Positions 26,520-35,134 are shown, counted from the stretch's first letter. The stretch is DNA of 64,000 nucleotides from an uncultured Paracoccaceae bacterium (GCA_938005545.1 CALKXV010000020.1:62001-126000); one strand, 5' to 3'. A program made the numbers and translations. The notes: a model not told the origin generated them from the sequence alone.

Positions 26520-27352
26520 GCGATCCCATGGAGCGGATTGCCGATGCGTTGGAGCGGATGTCACCCACGCCTTTGGATGCCCCGGATTTTGATGTCGCGG
26601 ATGCCTTTGTCTGGCACGTTACACCTGATCGTTTGGAGCCCGTAGCCGAGGTTAATCGCGTTGATGTTGATCTTCTGGTTGGCATCGATCGATCTCGCGA
26701 CACATTGCTGGAAAACACCCGACAATTCGCGCGCGGGTATTCTGCGAACAACGCGCTTTTGTGGGGATCGCGGGGCATGGGGAAATCCAGCCTTGTGAAA
26801 GCCGCCCATGCCGCCGTCGTTGCAGAAGGGTACGCTATAAAGATCGTGGAAATCCAGCGCGAGGATTTGCCGTCGGTCGGTCGGCTTCTAACGCATTTGC
26901 GCGCGAGCGACGTTCGGTTCCTGCTGTTTTGCGATGATCTGTCGTTCAGCCACGACGATCAACACTACAAATCCTTAAAAGCGGTTCTGGACGGCGGAAT
27001 TGAAGGCCGGCCTGAGAACGTCATTTTCTACGCCACATCGAACCGCCGCCATTTGATGCCGCGGGACATGATCGAGAACGAGCGTCAGACTGCGATAAGC
27101 CCGTCCGAAGCCGTGGAAGAAAAGGTGTCCCTGTCGGATCGCTTTGGGCTGTGGCTGGGGTTTCATCCCTGCACCCAAGACGAATATCTGGCGATGATCC
27201 GGCGCTATTGCGACGCCTACGGGGTGAGCATCGACGACGATACCTTGCGCGCCGAAGCTATCGAATGGCAAGCGACGCGCGGTGCACGTTCGGGGCGTGT
27301 TGCCTGGCAGTACTTTACGGATTTGGCGGGGCGGAAAGGGATAAGATTATGA
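26516..27352 (+). CDS. DUF815 family ATP-binding protein
   Basis: This 278-residue AAA-type ATPase has Walker A LLWGSRGMGKSS, Walker B-like FLLFCDDLSF, and the family segment ATSNRRHLMPRDMIENE. GTG 26516 overlaps the tatC stop; ATG at 26528 is an alternative. The family is widespread in proteobacteria but its client is not known. Tight coupling to tatC may be only a shared promoter, yet it makes a role in quality control of exported or redox proteins worth considering. Confidence 0.85.
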   Translation: MSDPMERIADALERMSPTPLDAPDFDVADAFVWHVTPDRLEPVAEVNRVDVDLLVGIDRSRDTLLENTRQFARGYSANNALLWGSRGMGKSSLVKAAHAAVVAEGYAIKIVEIQREDLPSVGRLLTHLRASDVRFLLFCDDLSFSHDDQHYKSLKAVLDGGIEGRPENVIFYATSNRRHLMPRDMIENERQTAISPSEAVEEKVSLSDRFGLWLGFHPCTQDEYLAMIRRYCDAYGVSIDDDTLRAEAIEWQATRGARSGRVAWQYFTDLAGRKGIRL

Positions 27353-27780
27353 AACAAATGATTTTTATTTGTGCGGCCCTTGTGACGATCCCGGCCTTCG
27401 CTCATGAAGGCGTAAAGAACCCGGCGGTTGCCGCACGCATGAACATCATGAGCGAAATCGCCGCTGCGACCAAGGTGCTGGGCGATATGGCGAAGGGCGT
27501 GACCGCGTTTGAAGCCGACAGGGCTGAGGCTGCCGTTATTCAGATCAGCAAAGAAGCTGCAAAGATCCACGATTTGTTTCTTGCAGAAGAAGATGACCCC
27601 AAATCCGAAGCACGTCCCGAAATCTGGACGACGTTTGCGGACTTCAGCGCGCAGGCAACAGCCTTGAAATCGGCCGCCGATGGTGTGGGATCGCTTGTCT
27701 CATTGGATGATGTCAAAGCAGCACTCCCAAAGATCGGGGCGACCTGTGCGTCGTGCCATAAAGCTTACCGCGTGCCTTGA
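27349..27780 (+). CDS. Cytochrome c (c'/c556-like)
   Basis: This is a 143-residue exported protein. The signal peptide ends PAFA|HEG, the body is predicted four-helix (MNIMSEIAAATKVLGDMAKG...), and a single C-terminal heme motif CASCH followed by KAYR is typical of cytochrome c' and c556. ATG 27349 overlaps the DUF815 stop by four bases. It would act in the periplasm, binding one heme covalently with His as the axial ligand. Function is unknown. Confidence 0.88.
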   Translation: MKQMIFICAALVTIPAFAHEGVKNPAVAARMNIMSEIAAATKVLGDMAKGVTAFEADRAEAAVIQISKEAAKIHDLFLAEEDDPKSEARPEIWTTFADFSAQATALKSAADGVGSLVSLDDVKAALPKIGATCASCHKAYRVP

Positions 27781-27789
27781 TCTGAATGA

Positions 27790-27812
27790 GCGCCTGCCGG
27801 CGCACACTTTTT
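27790..27812 (+). terminator. Rho-independent terminator after tat-cytochrome operon
   Basis: A GCGCC-TGCC-GGCGC hairpin is followed after four bases by TTTTT. It sits ten bases after the cytochrome stop. Confidence 0.65.
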
Positions 27813-27820
27813 AAAAAAGA

Positions 27821-27882
27821 TTTTTTGGATTTCATCCCGGCGGCATGGTCGCCCAGAGCGTCGTTGCAAAAAATCCAAAAAA
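27821..27882. repeat. Long inverted repeat between convergent genes
   Basis: TTTTTTGGATTT at 27821-27832 is exactly complementary to AAATCCAAAAAA at 27871-27882, with a 38-base GC-rich loop. It lies between the rightward cytochrome gene and leftward sspB, so it may end transcription in both directions. Confidence 0.55.
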
Positions 27883-27930
27883 CCTTTCCCCGCCATAGCA
27901 GTGATGGCTTTGATTATCTTGGAAGTCGGG

Positions 27931-28392
27931 TTATTTGCGAAAACTGTCCAGGCTGACGACGTCACCGTCACTTGGGGCTTTGTTGTCGGTGTCGGTTTGT
28001 TCTTCTGTATCGTTGTCAGCGGGCGGGGTGCCGTCTTCTTCCTGGGTTTCGAACCTGAGCCCGAATTCCACCGATGGATCAACGAAGGTGCGGATGGAAT
28101 CGTAAGGCACATACAAGGGTTCGGGTGTGTCACCGAAATTCAAGGTGACCGAAAAGCCTTCATCCGTGACTTCAAGGTTGTCGAACCAGTGCTGCATGAC
28201 GATCGTCATTTCTTCGGGATAGCGATCCGACAGCCAATCGGCGATTTCGACATCGGGGTGCATCGTGTCAAAGGTGATGAAGAAGTGGTGCTGGCCCGGC
28301 AGGCCGGTCACCGTCACGTCTTGAAGAACCTCTTGAATGAGGCCACGCATCGCCCGATGCATTAAGCTTCCATAGTCGATGGTTTCAGTCAT
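27931..28392 (-). CDS. sspB: ClpXP adaptor SspB, alphaproteobacterial type
   Basis: This is a 153-residue protein starting MTETIDYGSLMHRAMRGLIQEVL, characteristic of the alpha-type SspB. The core contains HHFFITFDTMHPDVEIADWL and VTLNFGDTPEPLYVPYDSI, followed by a disordered acidic linker and a short C-terminal motif DVVSLDSFRK that docks on ClpX. It delivers ssrA-tagged proteins to ClpXP. The matching tmRNA gene lies in this same window at 31802-32153. Confidence 0.92.
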   Translation of the reverse strand: MTETIDYGSLMHRAMRGLIQEVLQDVTVTGLPGQHHFFITFDTMHPDVEIADWLSDRYPEEMTIVMQHWFDNLEVTDEGFSVTLNFGDTPEPLYVPYDSIRTFVDPSVEFGLRFETQEEDGTPPADNDTEEQTDTDNKAPSDGDVVSLDSFRK

Positions 28393-28493
28393 TCAAAATC
28401 CCGCTGTCTTGGGGGCAGAATACGAGATTCGGGGTCGAAGGAAAGGCGGGTTTTGTGGATACTTGTCTGAGTGGCGATCAGAAAGGACGTGTT

Positions 28494-28967
28494 ATGGTGG
28501 AAACAGGTGGCTGTGTGTGCGGCGAAGTGCGGTATGAGCTCCGCGACACGCCGCTTTTTGTGCATTGTTGCCATTGCACGTGGTGCCAACGTGAAACGGG
28601 TTCTGCCTTTGCGGTGAACGCCGTTATTGAGGCGGATCGCGTCGTTGTTCTGAAAGGTGCACCCGAACCTGTCGTCACGCCGAGCGAAAGTGGCAATGGT
28701 CAGATTTTTCATCGCTGTCCGACATGCCGTTTGGCACTTTGGAGCGTTTACAGCGGGGCCGGTGACACGTTTCGGTTTCTGCGTGTGGGAACCTTGGACA
28801 ATGCGGGCGCTTATCCGCCGGATATCCACATTTTCACGTCGACCAAGCTGCCTTGGGTGATCTTGCCCGACGATGTGCCGTGCTATGAGGCGTTTTATCG
28901 CCGCTCTGAGGAATGGCCTGCTGACAGTTTGGCGCGGCGCAAGGCGGCCTTGGCGCAGATTGGCTAA
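28494..28967 (+). CDS. GFA family protein (Gfa-like, CENP-V fold)
   Basis: This 157-residue protein has zinc-binding cysteines in GGCVCGEVRY, HCCHCTWCQRETGSAF and RCPTCRLALW, the pattern of the glutathione-dependent formaldehyde-activating enzyme family. Many members have no proven enzyme activity. ATG 28494 follows AAAGGA by seven bases. The stop overlaps the convergent DUF1194 gene. Confidence 0.87.
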   Translation: MVETGGCVCGEVRYELRDTPLFVHCCHCTWCQRETGSAFAVNAVIEADRVVVLKGAPEPVVTPSESGNGQIFHRCPTCRLALWSVYSGAGDTFRFLRVGTLDNAGAYPPDIHIFTSTKLPWVILPDDVPCYEAFYRRSEEWPADSLARRKAALAQIG

Positions 28968-29650
28968 TTGCGTAGTTCTGACAGGTTGGGCGCCAGTTCG
29001 CGCAGGAGTTTGCGTTTCATTGCGATTTCGTAATCGTCGTAGCCATTGGCGATTTCGACAAAGGACAAAGGCCCACGGATGACCTCCGTAAGGAAATAGG
29101 ACACAGGGTCCGGGCGCGCGCCGTCGACGACCAGCCCGTTAATGGTGATGCCCCGGGCGCCGACGGTGATGGAAATGGGGGCGACGTCGGGCCCCGCGTT
29201 CGAGATACCATCGCCAGAGACGTCGATCACGTTGCGCCGACATATGCGCGGTTGGGTTTGCAGAATGTGATCGGCATGGAGCAGAGCTTCGGAGACCGAG
29301 GTGTCGGCCATCCAGAACCCCCGGTCGATGTTGACGAGGTTTTCAACGAAGGCGACCACGCTTTCGTGGTCTGTAAGGTGGGTCCAAGGGATAGGTTGGC
29401 GTTGTTGGCCCGTACCACCCCATTGCGTCACAGTGACCATCATTCCGCCCGGCATATACCCGATAAGCTGGGTGATTTCTTCGTCCAGAAAGGCAGCGCC
29501 GATGCCGTTCCGCATGAAGACATACTCGTATTTGTCGACAGATCGCGATACATCGAGCGCAATCACAAGGGCGACTTCGCAGGCGCGAACGGCGGGTGCG
29601 GCAAAGATCAGGAAAAAGGCAAGTAAAACGTGTTTCACACGGGAAACCAT
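28964..29650 (-). CDS. DUF1194 (VWA-like) exported protein
   Basis: This is a 228-residue protein with a signal peptide (LLAFFLIFAAPAVRA|CEV) and a von Willebrand A-like fold: the metal site DVSRSV near the N-terminus, a later T in ADTSVSEAL and a D in VIDVSGDGISN. This matches the DUF1194 family of exported proteins. It may bind other proteins through a divalent metal ion. No operon partner is visible. Confidence 0.82.
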   Translation of the reverse strand: MVSRVKHVLLAFFLIFAAPAVRACEVALVIALDVSRSVDKYEYVFMRNGIGAAFLDEEITQLIGYMPGGMMVTVTQWGGTGQQRQPIPWTHLTDHESVVAFVENLVNIDRGFWMADTSVSEALLHADHILQTQPRICRRNVIDVSGDGISNAGPDVAPISITVGARGITINGLVVDGARPDPVSYFLTEVIRGPLSFVEIANGYDDYEIAMKRKLLRELAPNLSELRN

Positions 29651-29749
29651 AAGCCAGTCAGTGCCAAGCGCAAATCGGGAATTGGCGAGGTTTTGGCTAC
29701 CTCAAGATGTGGGGGCCGCAATAGCACCACGCCAAATGATTTTATAGGA

Positions 29750-31075
29750 TCAACGTGCGACGGCGGAGGATATGTTTGGCGTGGGTTGGTTGAGCGCGGT
29801 TATGGCATCGTCGCAAAGAGAAATATTGCGCGCCGAACCAGTGACCGCAGCCTCTGTATTTTCCTTGATCTGGCGAACGTCGTTTATCAAATTCATAACA
29901 AGCGGCAGTTGCGTCGTCATATCAGAGCTGAAAGATCGAATTCCTTCGCCCAAGCTGGTAATTCTATTCCCGGTCTGTAGTGACAGATCGTGGCATTCTG
30001 TGCTTTGTTGATTTGCATCTTCTAACATATTGGCAACAATTGAAATTTCTTTAGATAGCTGGTCGAGAGCGTCGCGTAAATGATCAATGGATTCTTCGAT
30101 GTTTGAGGCATCCGCGTGGGATCGGTCGGCGAGCGTGCGAACCTCTTGCGCGACGACTCCAAACCCAAGTCCGGCGTCACCTGCGCGGGCAGCTTCGATC
30201 GTTGCATTGATGGCCAAAAGCCGTGTCTGAACCGCGAGGCTGGAAATTGCGGAAGTCGCGTCTTTGACAGCCTGAAACTGGTCTCCGAAGGCGTCTGCAA
30301 TCCCTGTGAAACGATCCACCCGGTTCGCAAGCCCTTCGGCGACCTGATTTAGGTTGCCAATGCTTTCGGTGATCTGTTCGGTGTTTTTGTTGATCCCATC
30401 AACAGCTGCCCCGGATTCTTTTGCGACAGAACCCAGACGCGCAACATTGTTTTGCATCCCCTCAAACCGCTCAATGAGATCTGAGATAAATCCAACCCGT
30501 TCAAGAGAGCTTGTGTTCACGTTCGTCGCATTTTGACGGATCACAATCATGGTTTCGATGGCTTGATCCAGTGCTTCAATTTCAATTGGGTCAGTTGCGG
30601 CGCGGGCTTCACTTTCCGCCGGTTTCAACACCTCAATAGGCGTAACAACGCCCTTTGCATCGGTATATTTGGAGGCGTGCGTCAAAGCGGCCGTCTGGTT
30701 TGCCAGCGCGGCTTCAAGGGCCGAGATTTCACTGCGGTGCATTTTGGTTTGCGAGCCAAGCTGCTTTGCATGGTCTTGTGTAATCGCCTTTTTCTCTGCG
30801 TCGAATGCCTGTGTTTGCCGGGTCAAAGCCTCGGCGTTTTCAAGCTGAACGTCGCGCAACCGCACCAGATACTGCCGGCGACTAAGGAGCCCGGAAAAGG
30901 TCGATACCAAAAACGGAACCGACATCGTGAGCGCGAGCGCCAAAAGGTTGAAATTGGTGCGCCCCCAAACGGCATCAAACTGATTGATAAGCGTCAAGGT
31001 CGGACCAACGAGGCAGGCCACGACAAGAGAACGAACAAGAACCGGGCGTATCAAGGCGGTTGGATTGCTGGCCAT
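29750..31075 (-). CDS. NrtS-like membrane domain fused to methyl-accepting chemotaxis domain
   Basis: This protein of about 441 residues has no periplasmic ligand domain. Residues 1-65 hold two membrane segments with the pattern [29 protein letters not shown] and [11 protein letters not shown], which resembles NrtS nitrate/nitrite transport proteins. A coiled coil follows (about 70-150), then a chemoreceptor signalling domain with [36 protein letters not shown] 31075 is the likely start; the open frame also begins with a TTG at 31090. The fusion may couple anion sensing to chemotaxis or to another CheA-like kinase; this is inference. The NrtS call rests on remembered motifs. Confidence 0.75.
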   Translation of the reverse strand: MASNPTALIRPVLVRSLVVACLVGPTLTLINQFDAVWGRTNFNLLALALTMSVPFLVSTFSGLLSRRQYLVRLRDVQLENAEALTRQTQAFDAEKKAITQDHAKQLGSQTKMHRSEISALEAALANQTAALTHASKYTDAKGVVTPIEVLKPAESEARAATDPIEIEALDQAIETMIVIRQNATNVNTSSLERVGFISDLIERFEGMQNNVARLGSVAKESGAAVDGINKNTEQITESIGNLNQVAEGLANRVDRFTGIADAFGDQFQAVKDATSAISSLAVQTRLLAINATIEAARAGDAGLGFGVVAQEVRTLADRSHADASNIEESIDHLRDALDQLSKEISIVANMLEDANQQSTECHDLSLQTGNRITSLGEGIRSFSSDMTTQLPLVMNLINDVRQIKENTEAAVTGSARNISLCDDAITALNQPTPNISSAVAR

Positions 31076-31247
31076 AAGTGAATCAACCAAAATTTCGGTA
31101 AGGCCTTGTCTAACAACTTCGATTTAATGGCCAGTTAAGGTCAGCGCGCGTTCGCTAAAACTGTCTTAAAGCCGGTATCGGCGATAAATAATTCGTTAGG
31201 CCTTCTCTTTGTACCAATGCAAAACAGAAATGTACGGGGCCACACAC

Positions 31248-31737
31248 ATGTTTACGACCAGGCAATCGATTGCCCTTGCGGTTTTGCGCGCATCATTGGG
31301 ATTGCTGCTTTTTTTGGTGGGGGCTTTCAAAAATCCTTTCACCAGTCAAAGGTGTCAAGATTTCAGACAAGTTTTACAGCGGCTTTTTTAGCCATGATGT
31401 ATTGCAATATTACTTTGGATATTTGCAGGTTGCAGTCGGGATTTGCGTCATTATCGGATTGTTGAAAAAATACGCGGTGCCGCTTCAGTTGATTATCACA
31501 GGTGGATCGTCGCTCGCGATCTGGAATGCACTTCTTGACCCGTTTGCGCTGTATTTGCCAGTGGCGAAAGTCGCGCCTGTCCAGCATTTGTTCTATCCTT
31601 CGGCAATCGCCTTGGCGGCAGCGGCTGTTGTGATTGCATTGCGTGACCATGATCGGTTCAGTGTCGATCACTGGTTATCCCGGCGTGGCTCAGACCCGGT
31701 GTCACCAACGACGCCAAGCGACATACCAGCCGAATAG
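31248..31737 (+). pseudogene. Frameshifted small membrane protein (DoxX-like)
   Basis: The gene starts at ATG 31248 (MFTTRQSIALAVLRASLGLLLFLVGAFK) in one frame, and the rest (SPVKGVKISDKFYSGFFSHDVLQYYFGYLQVAVG...) follows in another. Removing one A from the AAAAA run at 31329-31333 joins them into one 160-residue-class protein, reading VGAFKILSPVKGVKISD. Four hydrophobic segments and the overall pattern resemble DoxX-like membrane proteins. It is either a recent null mutation or a base-calling error in a homopolymer; programmed frameshifting is less likely. Confidence 0.75.
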
Positions 31738-31749
31738 AGTTGTACCGGC

Positions 31750-31777
31750 CGCCGCGCATTGATTTCGATGCGCGGCG
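31750..31777. repeat. Perfect GC-rich hairpin between convergent transcripts
   Basis: CGCCGCGCAT and ATGCGCGGCG form perfect 10-base arms around an 8-base loop, between the frameshifted membrane gene and the end of ssrA. No long T-run follows on the + strand, so it may be a 3'-end stabilising hairpin or a weak terminator. Confidence 0.5.
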
Positions 31778-31785
31778 CCGCACAA

Positions 31786-31801
31786 AACAGCTTGAGCTGT
31801 T
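31786..31801 (-). terminator. Likely ssrA terminator
   Basis: Read on the minus strand, AACAGC-TCAA-GCTGTT is followed by TTGTG, giving a hairpin with a short T tract right after the tmRNA coding piece. Confidence 0.5.
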
Positions 31802-32153
31802 GGGGCGCTTTAAGCGACCTATTGTCATTTTTGTGTTTGAAAGTGCAGGCTTCTGTTGCCAGGTGCCTGCGAACCCCGCCTTACGCTGCTAGGCGAAAGG
31901 GCTTAGATTTCAATAGTTCCGACTGCTTACGCAGCCATCGCCATTGGAGCTTCGTTGTTGTTTGCAACTAGCTTTAGTGAACCGATAACGGTGGTATCTC
32001 ACCGAAACAAAGCTAACCCCTTTAGACGTCCGTCGATCCTATTTCGTCCCCATGATCCCCAAACAATGGATTTTTGGTGGAGACGCCGGGTACCGCCCCC
32101 GGGTCCGATCCGCTTATTACGAGCGCGTTTATGTCCATAGTTCCCGAAGGAAC
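31802..32153 (-). ncRNA. ssrA: Transfer-messenger RNA, circularly permuted two-piece form
   Basis: The acceptor piece comes first on the minus strand and ends CGTCTCCACCA at 32075. A 5-base T-arm-like stem CCGGG/CCCGG with a 7-base loop lies just before it. The coding piece begins GGGGACG at 32051, which pairs with CGTCTCC with a G-U at the third pair, the alanine identity feature. The tag frame GCA AAC AAC AAC GAA GCT CCA ATG GCG ATG GCT GCG TAA (31965-31927) encodes ANNNEAPMAMAA. A further helix can form between 32110-32116 and 31811-31817, joining the two pieces. It rescues stalled ribosomes and tags products for ClpXP, with SspB. The outer ends are approximate. The excised spacer is about 32052-32074. 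Confidence 0.93.
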
Positions 32154-32159
32154 GCTTTA

Positions 32160-32188
32160 CATATAAGGGCGTATGACGATTTATTCAA
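32160..32188 (-). promoter_or_regulatory. ssrA promoter
   Basis: On the minus strand TTGAAT (32188-32183) and TATATG (32165-32160) are separated by exactly 17 bases, a good sigma70-like promoter. Transcription would start near 32153, just before a UUCG-capped hairpin at 32153-32140. The remaining sequence up to the dmdA-like gene at 32430 holds no gene I can support. Confidence 0.7.
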
Positions 32189-32429
32189 GGTCATGGTTGC
32201 GGTGTTGGTGTCATAAAACGTTGGCAGGCTTTGGTGGCCCTTTGACGCTTGAATGACGCTAAGTAAACTTTCCTCACAGCGACGCAAAAGAGACCTCAAT
32301 GTCGGTATGGGACAGGTTTTGGCCCCGTTCCACGCAAATGCTGGCGTCAGCGCGCCTTCCACTCATGAGCCATGAAAAATTGGACATAGGTGGAGCGCAT
32401 GGATTTGAGCAGATTTTGGAGGTATGCTC

Positions 32430-33530
32430 ATGGCTGTGATTGTTCCATCGCGTCGGGTGCGTCGAACGCCATTTTCCGAAGGTGTCGAAGCGGCGGGAGT
32501 GAAGGCCTATACGGTTTACAACCACATGCTTTTGCCGACGGTGTTTCGCTCGGTCGAAGAAGATTACCACCATTTGAAATCCGCCGTGCAGGTTTGGGAT
32601 GTTTCGGTTGAACGCCAGGTCGAATTGCGGGGCCCGGACGCGGGGCGGTTGATGCAAATGCTGACACCTCGGGACTTGCGGGGCATGTTGCCGGGGGCCT
32701 GTTACTACTTGCCGACCGTGGATGAAACCGGCGGCATGTTGAACGATCCTGTAGCGTTGAAATTGTCCGAAGATCGGTATTGGGTATCGATCGCAGACAG
32801 CGATTTGCTGCTTTGGGTCAAGGGCTTGGCCTATGCCTGGCACTTGGATGTGATCGTGGACGAACCCGATGTGTCACCCTTGGCCATCCAAGGGCCGAAG
32901 GCCGACGATCTGGCGGCGGCGGTGTTCGGCGATGGCGTGCGGGCCTTGAAATTCTTTCGGTATGGGTACTTTGATTTTGAGGGTACGCAGATGCTGGTCG
33001 CGCGATCAGGCTACTCAAAACAGGGCGGTTTTGAAGTTTACGTCGAAGGCCATGAGCGCGGAATGCCGCTTTGGAACGCCTTAATGGAAGCGGGCCGCAA
33101 CATGGATGTTCATGCGGGTTGCCCCAATCTGATCGAGCGGGTCGAGGGTGGTTTGTTAAGCTATGGCAATGATATGAACCGTGACAACACACCCCACGAA
33201 TGCGGGCTGGGGCGGTTCTGTTCCACCCAAACGGCGGTTGGCTGCGTTGGTCGGGACGCCTTGCTGCGGGTCGCGAAAGAGGGGCCCGTGAAGCAGGTGC
33301 GAGCGATTGAGATAGAAGGCGACATCCCGTCGTGCGACCGCCTGTGGAAAATCACGGCGGGCGGCAAGCCAATTGGTCAGGTAACGTCAGCTGCCTATAG
33401 CCCGGACTTCGGAGTAAATGTCGCCATCGGCATGGTCCGGATGACCCACTGGGACGCGGGCACCCCCATTGAGGTGCAAACGCAAGATGGGCGACGCGAT
33501 GCGGTTGTTCACGAGGCGTTTTGGATTTGA
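32430..33530 (+). CDS. dmdA: Dimethylsulfoniopropionate demethylase-like GcvT-family protein
   Basis: This is a 366-residue tetrahydrofolate-dependent aminomethyltransferase-fold protein. It carries segments I recognise from DmdA: AYTVYNHMLLPTVF, VQVWDVSVERQVE, WVSIADSDLLLWVKGLA, ARSGYSKQGGFEVYVEG and CPNLIERVEGGLLSYGND. DmdA removes a methyl group from algal DMSP, passing it to tetrahydrofolate and leaving methylmercaptopropionate. ATG 32430 is chosen over ATG 32424 because GGAGG then lies seven bases upstream rather than one. An acuI gene, which often accompanies dmdA in roseobacters, follows after one accessory gene, supporting the call. A related GcvT paralogue of other specificity remains possible. 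Confidence 0.78.
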   Translation: MAVIVPSRRVRRTPFSEGVEAAGVKAYTVYNHMLLPTVFRSVEEDYHHLKSAVQVWDVSVERQVELRGPDAGRLMQMLTPRDLRGMLPGACYYLPTVDETGGMLNDPVALKLSEDRYWVSIADSDLLLWVKGLAYAWHLDVIVDEPDVSPLAIQGPKADDLAAAVFGDGVRALKFFRYGYFDFEGTQMLVARSGYSKQGGFEVYVEGHERGMPLWNALMEAGRNMDVHAGCPNLIERVEGGLLSYGNDMNRDNTPHECGLGRFCSTQTAVGCVGRDALLRVAKEGPVKQVRAIEIEGDIPSCDRLWKITAGGKPIGQVTSAAYSPDFGVNVAIGMVRMTHWDAGTPIEVQTQDGRRDAVVHEAFWI

Positions 33531-33774
33531 GGGTTGGTTTTGGGGGGGCGATGAAATGTCCGGTTTGAGCCCACAGCAGTCATGCGGTCTCGCGTTAGCT
33601 TATGTTAATATCCCTGCATCCTAACGGTCTTTCGTAGTTATTGTCACAACCGCGATGCTTTGTGGTGTTCCAGAGCCTACTTAACTTCCAAGATTACCCG
33701 GGCCGCAAGGTTGTCGAATTCCTGCCGCGATCCGGCCAAAATCGTGGTGTCTTTCTTGCCTAGTTACGACCAAA

Positions 33775-34854
33775 ATGGATTGTCTTGTGACATTTTTCAG
33801 CAGAGCGTTCACCGGCCTAACGTCGTTGGCCACAGGTGTCTTTTTCATTCTCCTAACAACCGCAAGCCTCCGTGCGACTGCGATTCACTCGCAATCCGGT
33901 AATACGAAATATGCGGCAATTACACTTGGCGCGGCTTTCCTACTGTTTATTGTCGCGCTCTTCTTCGCGCTTCCAACACCGCGGTCGAAGCTGATTTACG
34001 CGACGTTCTCCGCGCCTGCGCGGGCCATTTTCAGTGCGCTCTTCATCCCGTTTTTTGGGATTGTTGCTGCATTGCTGGCAGCGTCCCAAAATGTGGCAGA
34101 TAATCCGCTTCTGTTGGGAGCATCGCAGACGATGGTTCTTGGCGCGCTCGGCTGTCTTACATTGGCTTTTCTGGTCACATTCCTATTGCCCGGTGTCGCC
34201 TATTCCGAACTTCGAACAGCCTACCTCGAAGTACAAACGTTCGGGCGAAGCCGCGCCACCAGCTATGACAATGCAATCGACACGACGAAGTCCCAGATCC
34301 ATCATGGCCTATTGGCCAAGATGTTGGCGGGCGTCTTCGGGCTAGCCAACTTAGCGGTCATGGCTCTAGCGATTTACGGACTGGTGTATGCACAGTTTAT
34401 ATCCTCTGCGGCTCACGTGTCTTTTGTGAAGGAAAACAGTATTTGGCTTATCCTCAGTTACGGGACTACGATTTTTATCGGGTACTACTTTGGTAGGAAG
34501 AGCAAAGGCTTGATCCGAAACCAGTTTCTGCGCAGGGTCTTCGTTGTCGTGTTCCTCACTCCATGGGCGTTCCTAGCTATTCCTGCCGCGCAATCCGGCT
34601 TGCCAGCCGTGTTGTCGCTTCAGGAAGATGGCCGCTACGACACAATTCTGGTGAAAGTGGTGAAGCGTGGCCGATTGTCATCTCGCCGCAGCTGCGACAG
34701 AAAGGCCACCGTTATTTGGGAGGTTCATAATCGGCAGCTCTGCAATGTTCCTGAACACATATGGCGCGACCTGGAACCTGGGCAGACACTTGAACTCGAA
34801 GGCTTCTTGACGAATTACGGATTCCGATACGAGCGCATGCGGCGGGCTTCGTAG
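33775..34854 (+). CDS. Multi-spanning membrane protein of unknown function
   Basis: This 359-residue protein has about six hydrophobic segments (roughly residues 12-30, 45-65, 78-102, 115-140, 183-205, 220-240, with another near 260-280) and a soluble C-terminal part of about 80 residues with two cysteines (RRSCDRK and NRQLCNVPEH). I do not recognise a family. Codon use is less GC-biased than its neighbours, and it separates the dmdA-like gene from acuI, which suggests later insertion. ATG 33775 is the first plausible start; no strong ribosome site is seen. The 244 bases before it hold no supportable gene. Confidence 0.65.
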   Translation: MDCLVTFFSRAFTGLTSLATGVFFILLTTASLRATAIHSQSGNTKYAAITLGAAFLLFIVALFFALPTPRSKLIYATFSAPARAIFSALFIPFFGIVAALLAASQNVADNPLLLGASQTMVLGALGCLTLAFLVTFLLPGVAYSELRTAYLEVQTFGRSRATSYDNAIDTTKSQIHHGLLAKMLAGVFGLANLAVMALAIYGLVYAQFISSAAHVSFVKENSIWLILSYGTTIFIGYYFGRKSKGLIRNQFLRRVFVVVFLTPWAFLAIPAAQSGLPAVLSLQEDGRYDTILVKVVKRGRLSSRRSCDRKATVIWEVHNRQLCNVPEHIWRDLEPGQTLELEGFLTNYGFRYERMRRAS

Positions 34855-35096
34855 CGGATTGACGTAACTTTCAGGATTCGTCCTGTGCTTGACCAGCGGT
34901 TAGGCGGCAAGTGTTCTCGGACGCTAGTGATGAACCCTTCGTCCGCATACCCTTCGATCCAATATAACTGATGAAAGCAGCCATTCGGGAATGCTCTAGT
35001 GGAGGTCAGCTTTGTCCCGCAAAACGTCCATTCGCACCAAGTTTGATCACCCTCCCGCCGGACCACTGCCAAGCGCTCTTTCCTTTTCCGCTCCAT
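34815..35096 (-). CDS. Possible small protein, weak support
   Basis: This is a 93-residue frame that starts at ATG 35096 and overlaps the end of the membrane-protein gene by 40 bases on the opposite strand. Composition is plausible (EWTFCGTKLTSTRAFPNG, YWIEGYADEGFI) but there is no visible ribosome site and no family that I recognise. It may be a chance frame in the gap before acuI. Confidence 0.25.
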   Translation of the reverse strand: MERKRKERLAVVRREGDQTWCEWTFCGTKLTSTRAFPNGCFHQLYWIEGYADEGFITSVREHLPPNRWSSTGRILKVTSIRYEARRMRSYRNP

Positions 35097-35134
35097 AGGG
35101 TTTAGCTCTGATCAAACGGAAATGGAGATCGATG

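Noticed and set aside
31955-32140. Small ORF on the plus strand antisense to the ssrA acceptor piece
   Set aside because: It is the complement of the tmRNA acceptor and coding 5' part and has no coding features.
33660-33902. 80-residue ORF overlapping the start of the membrane-protein gene
   Set aside because: Cys/Arg-rich composition, no ribosome site, and a frame that crosses into a better-supported gene.
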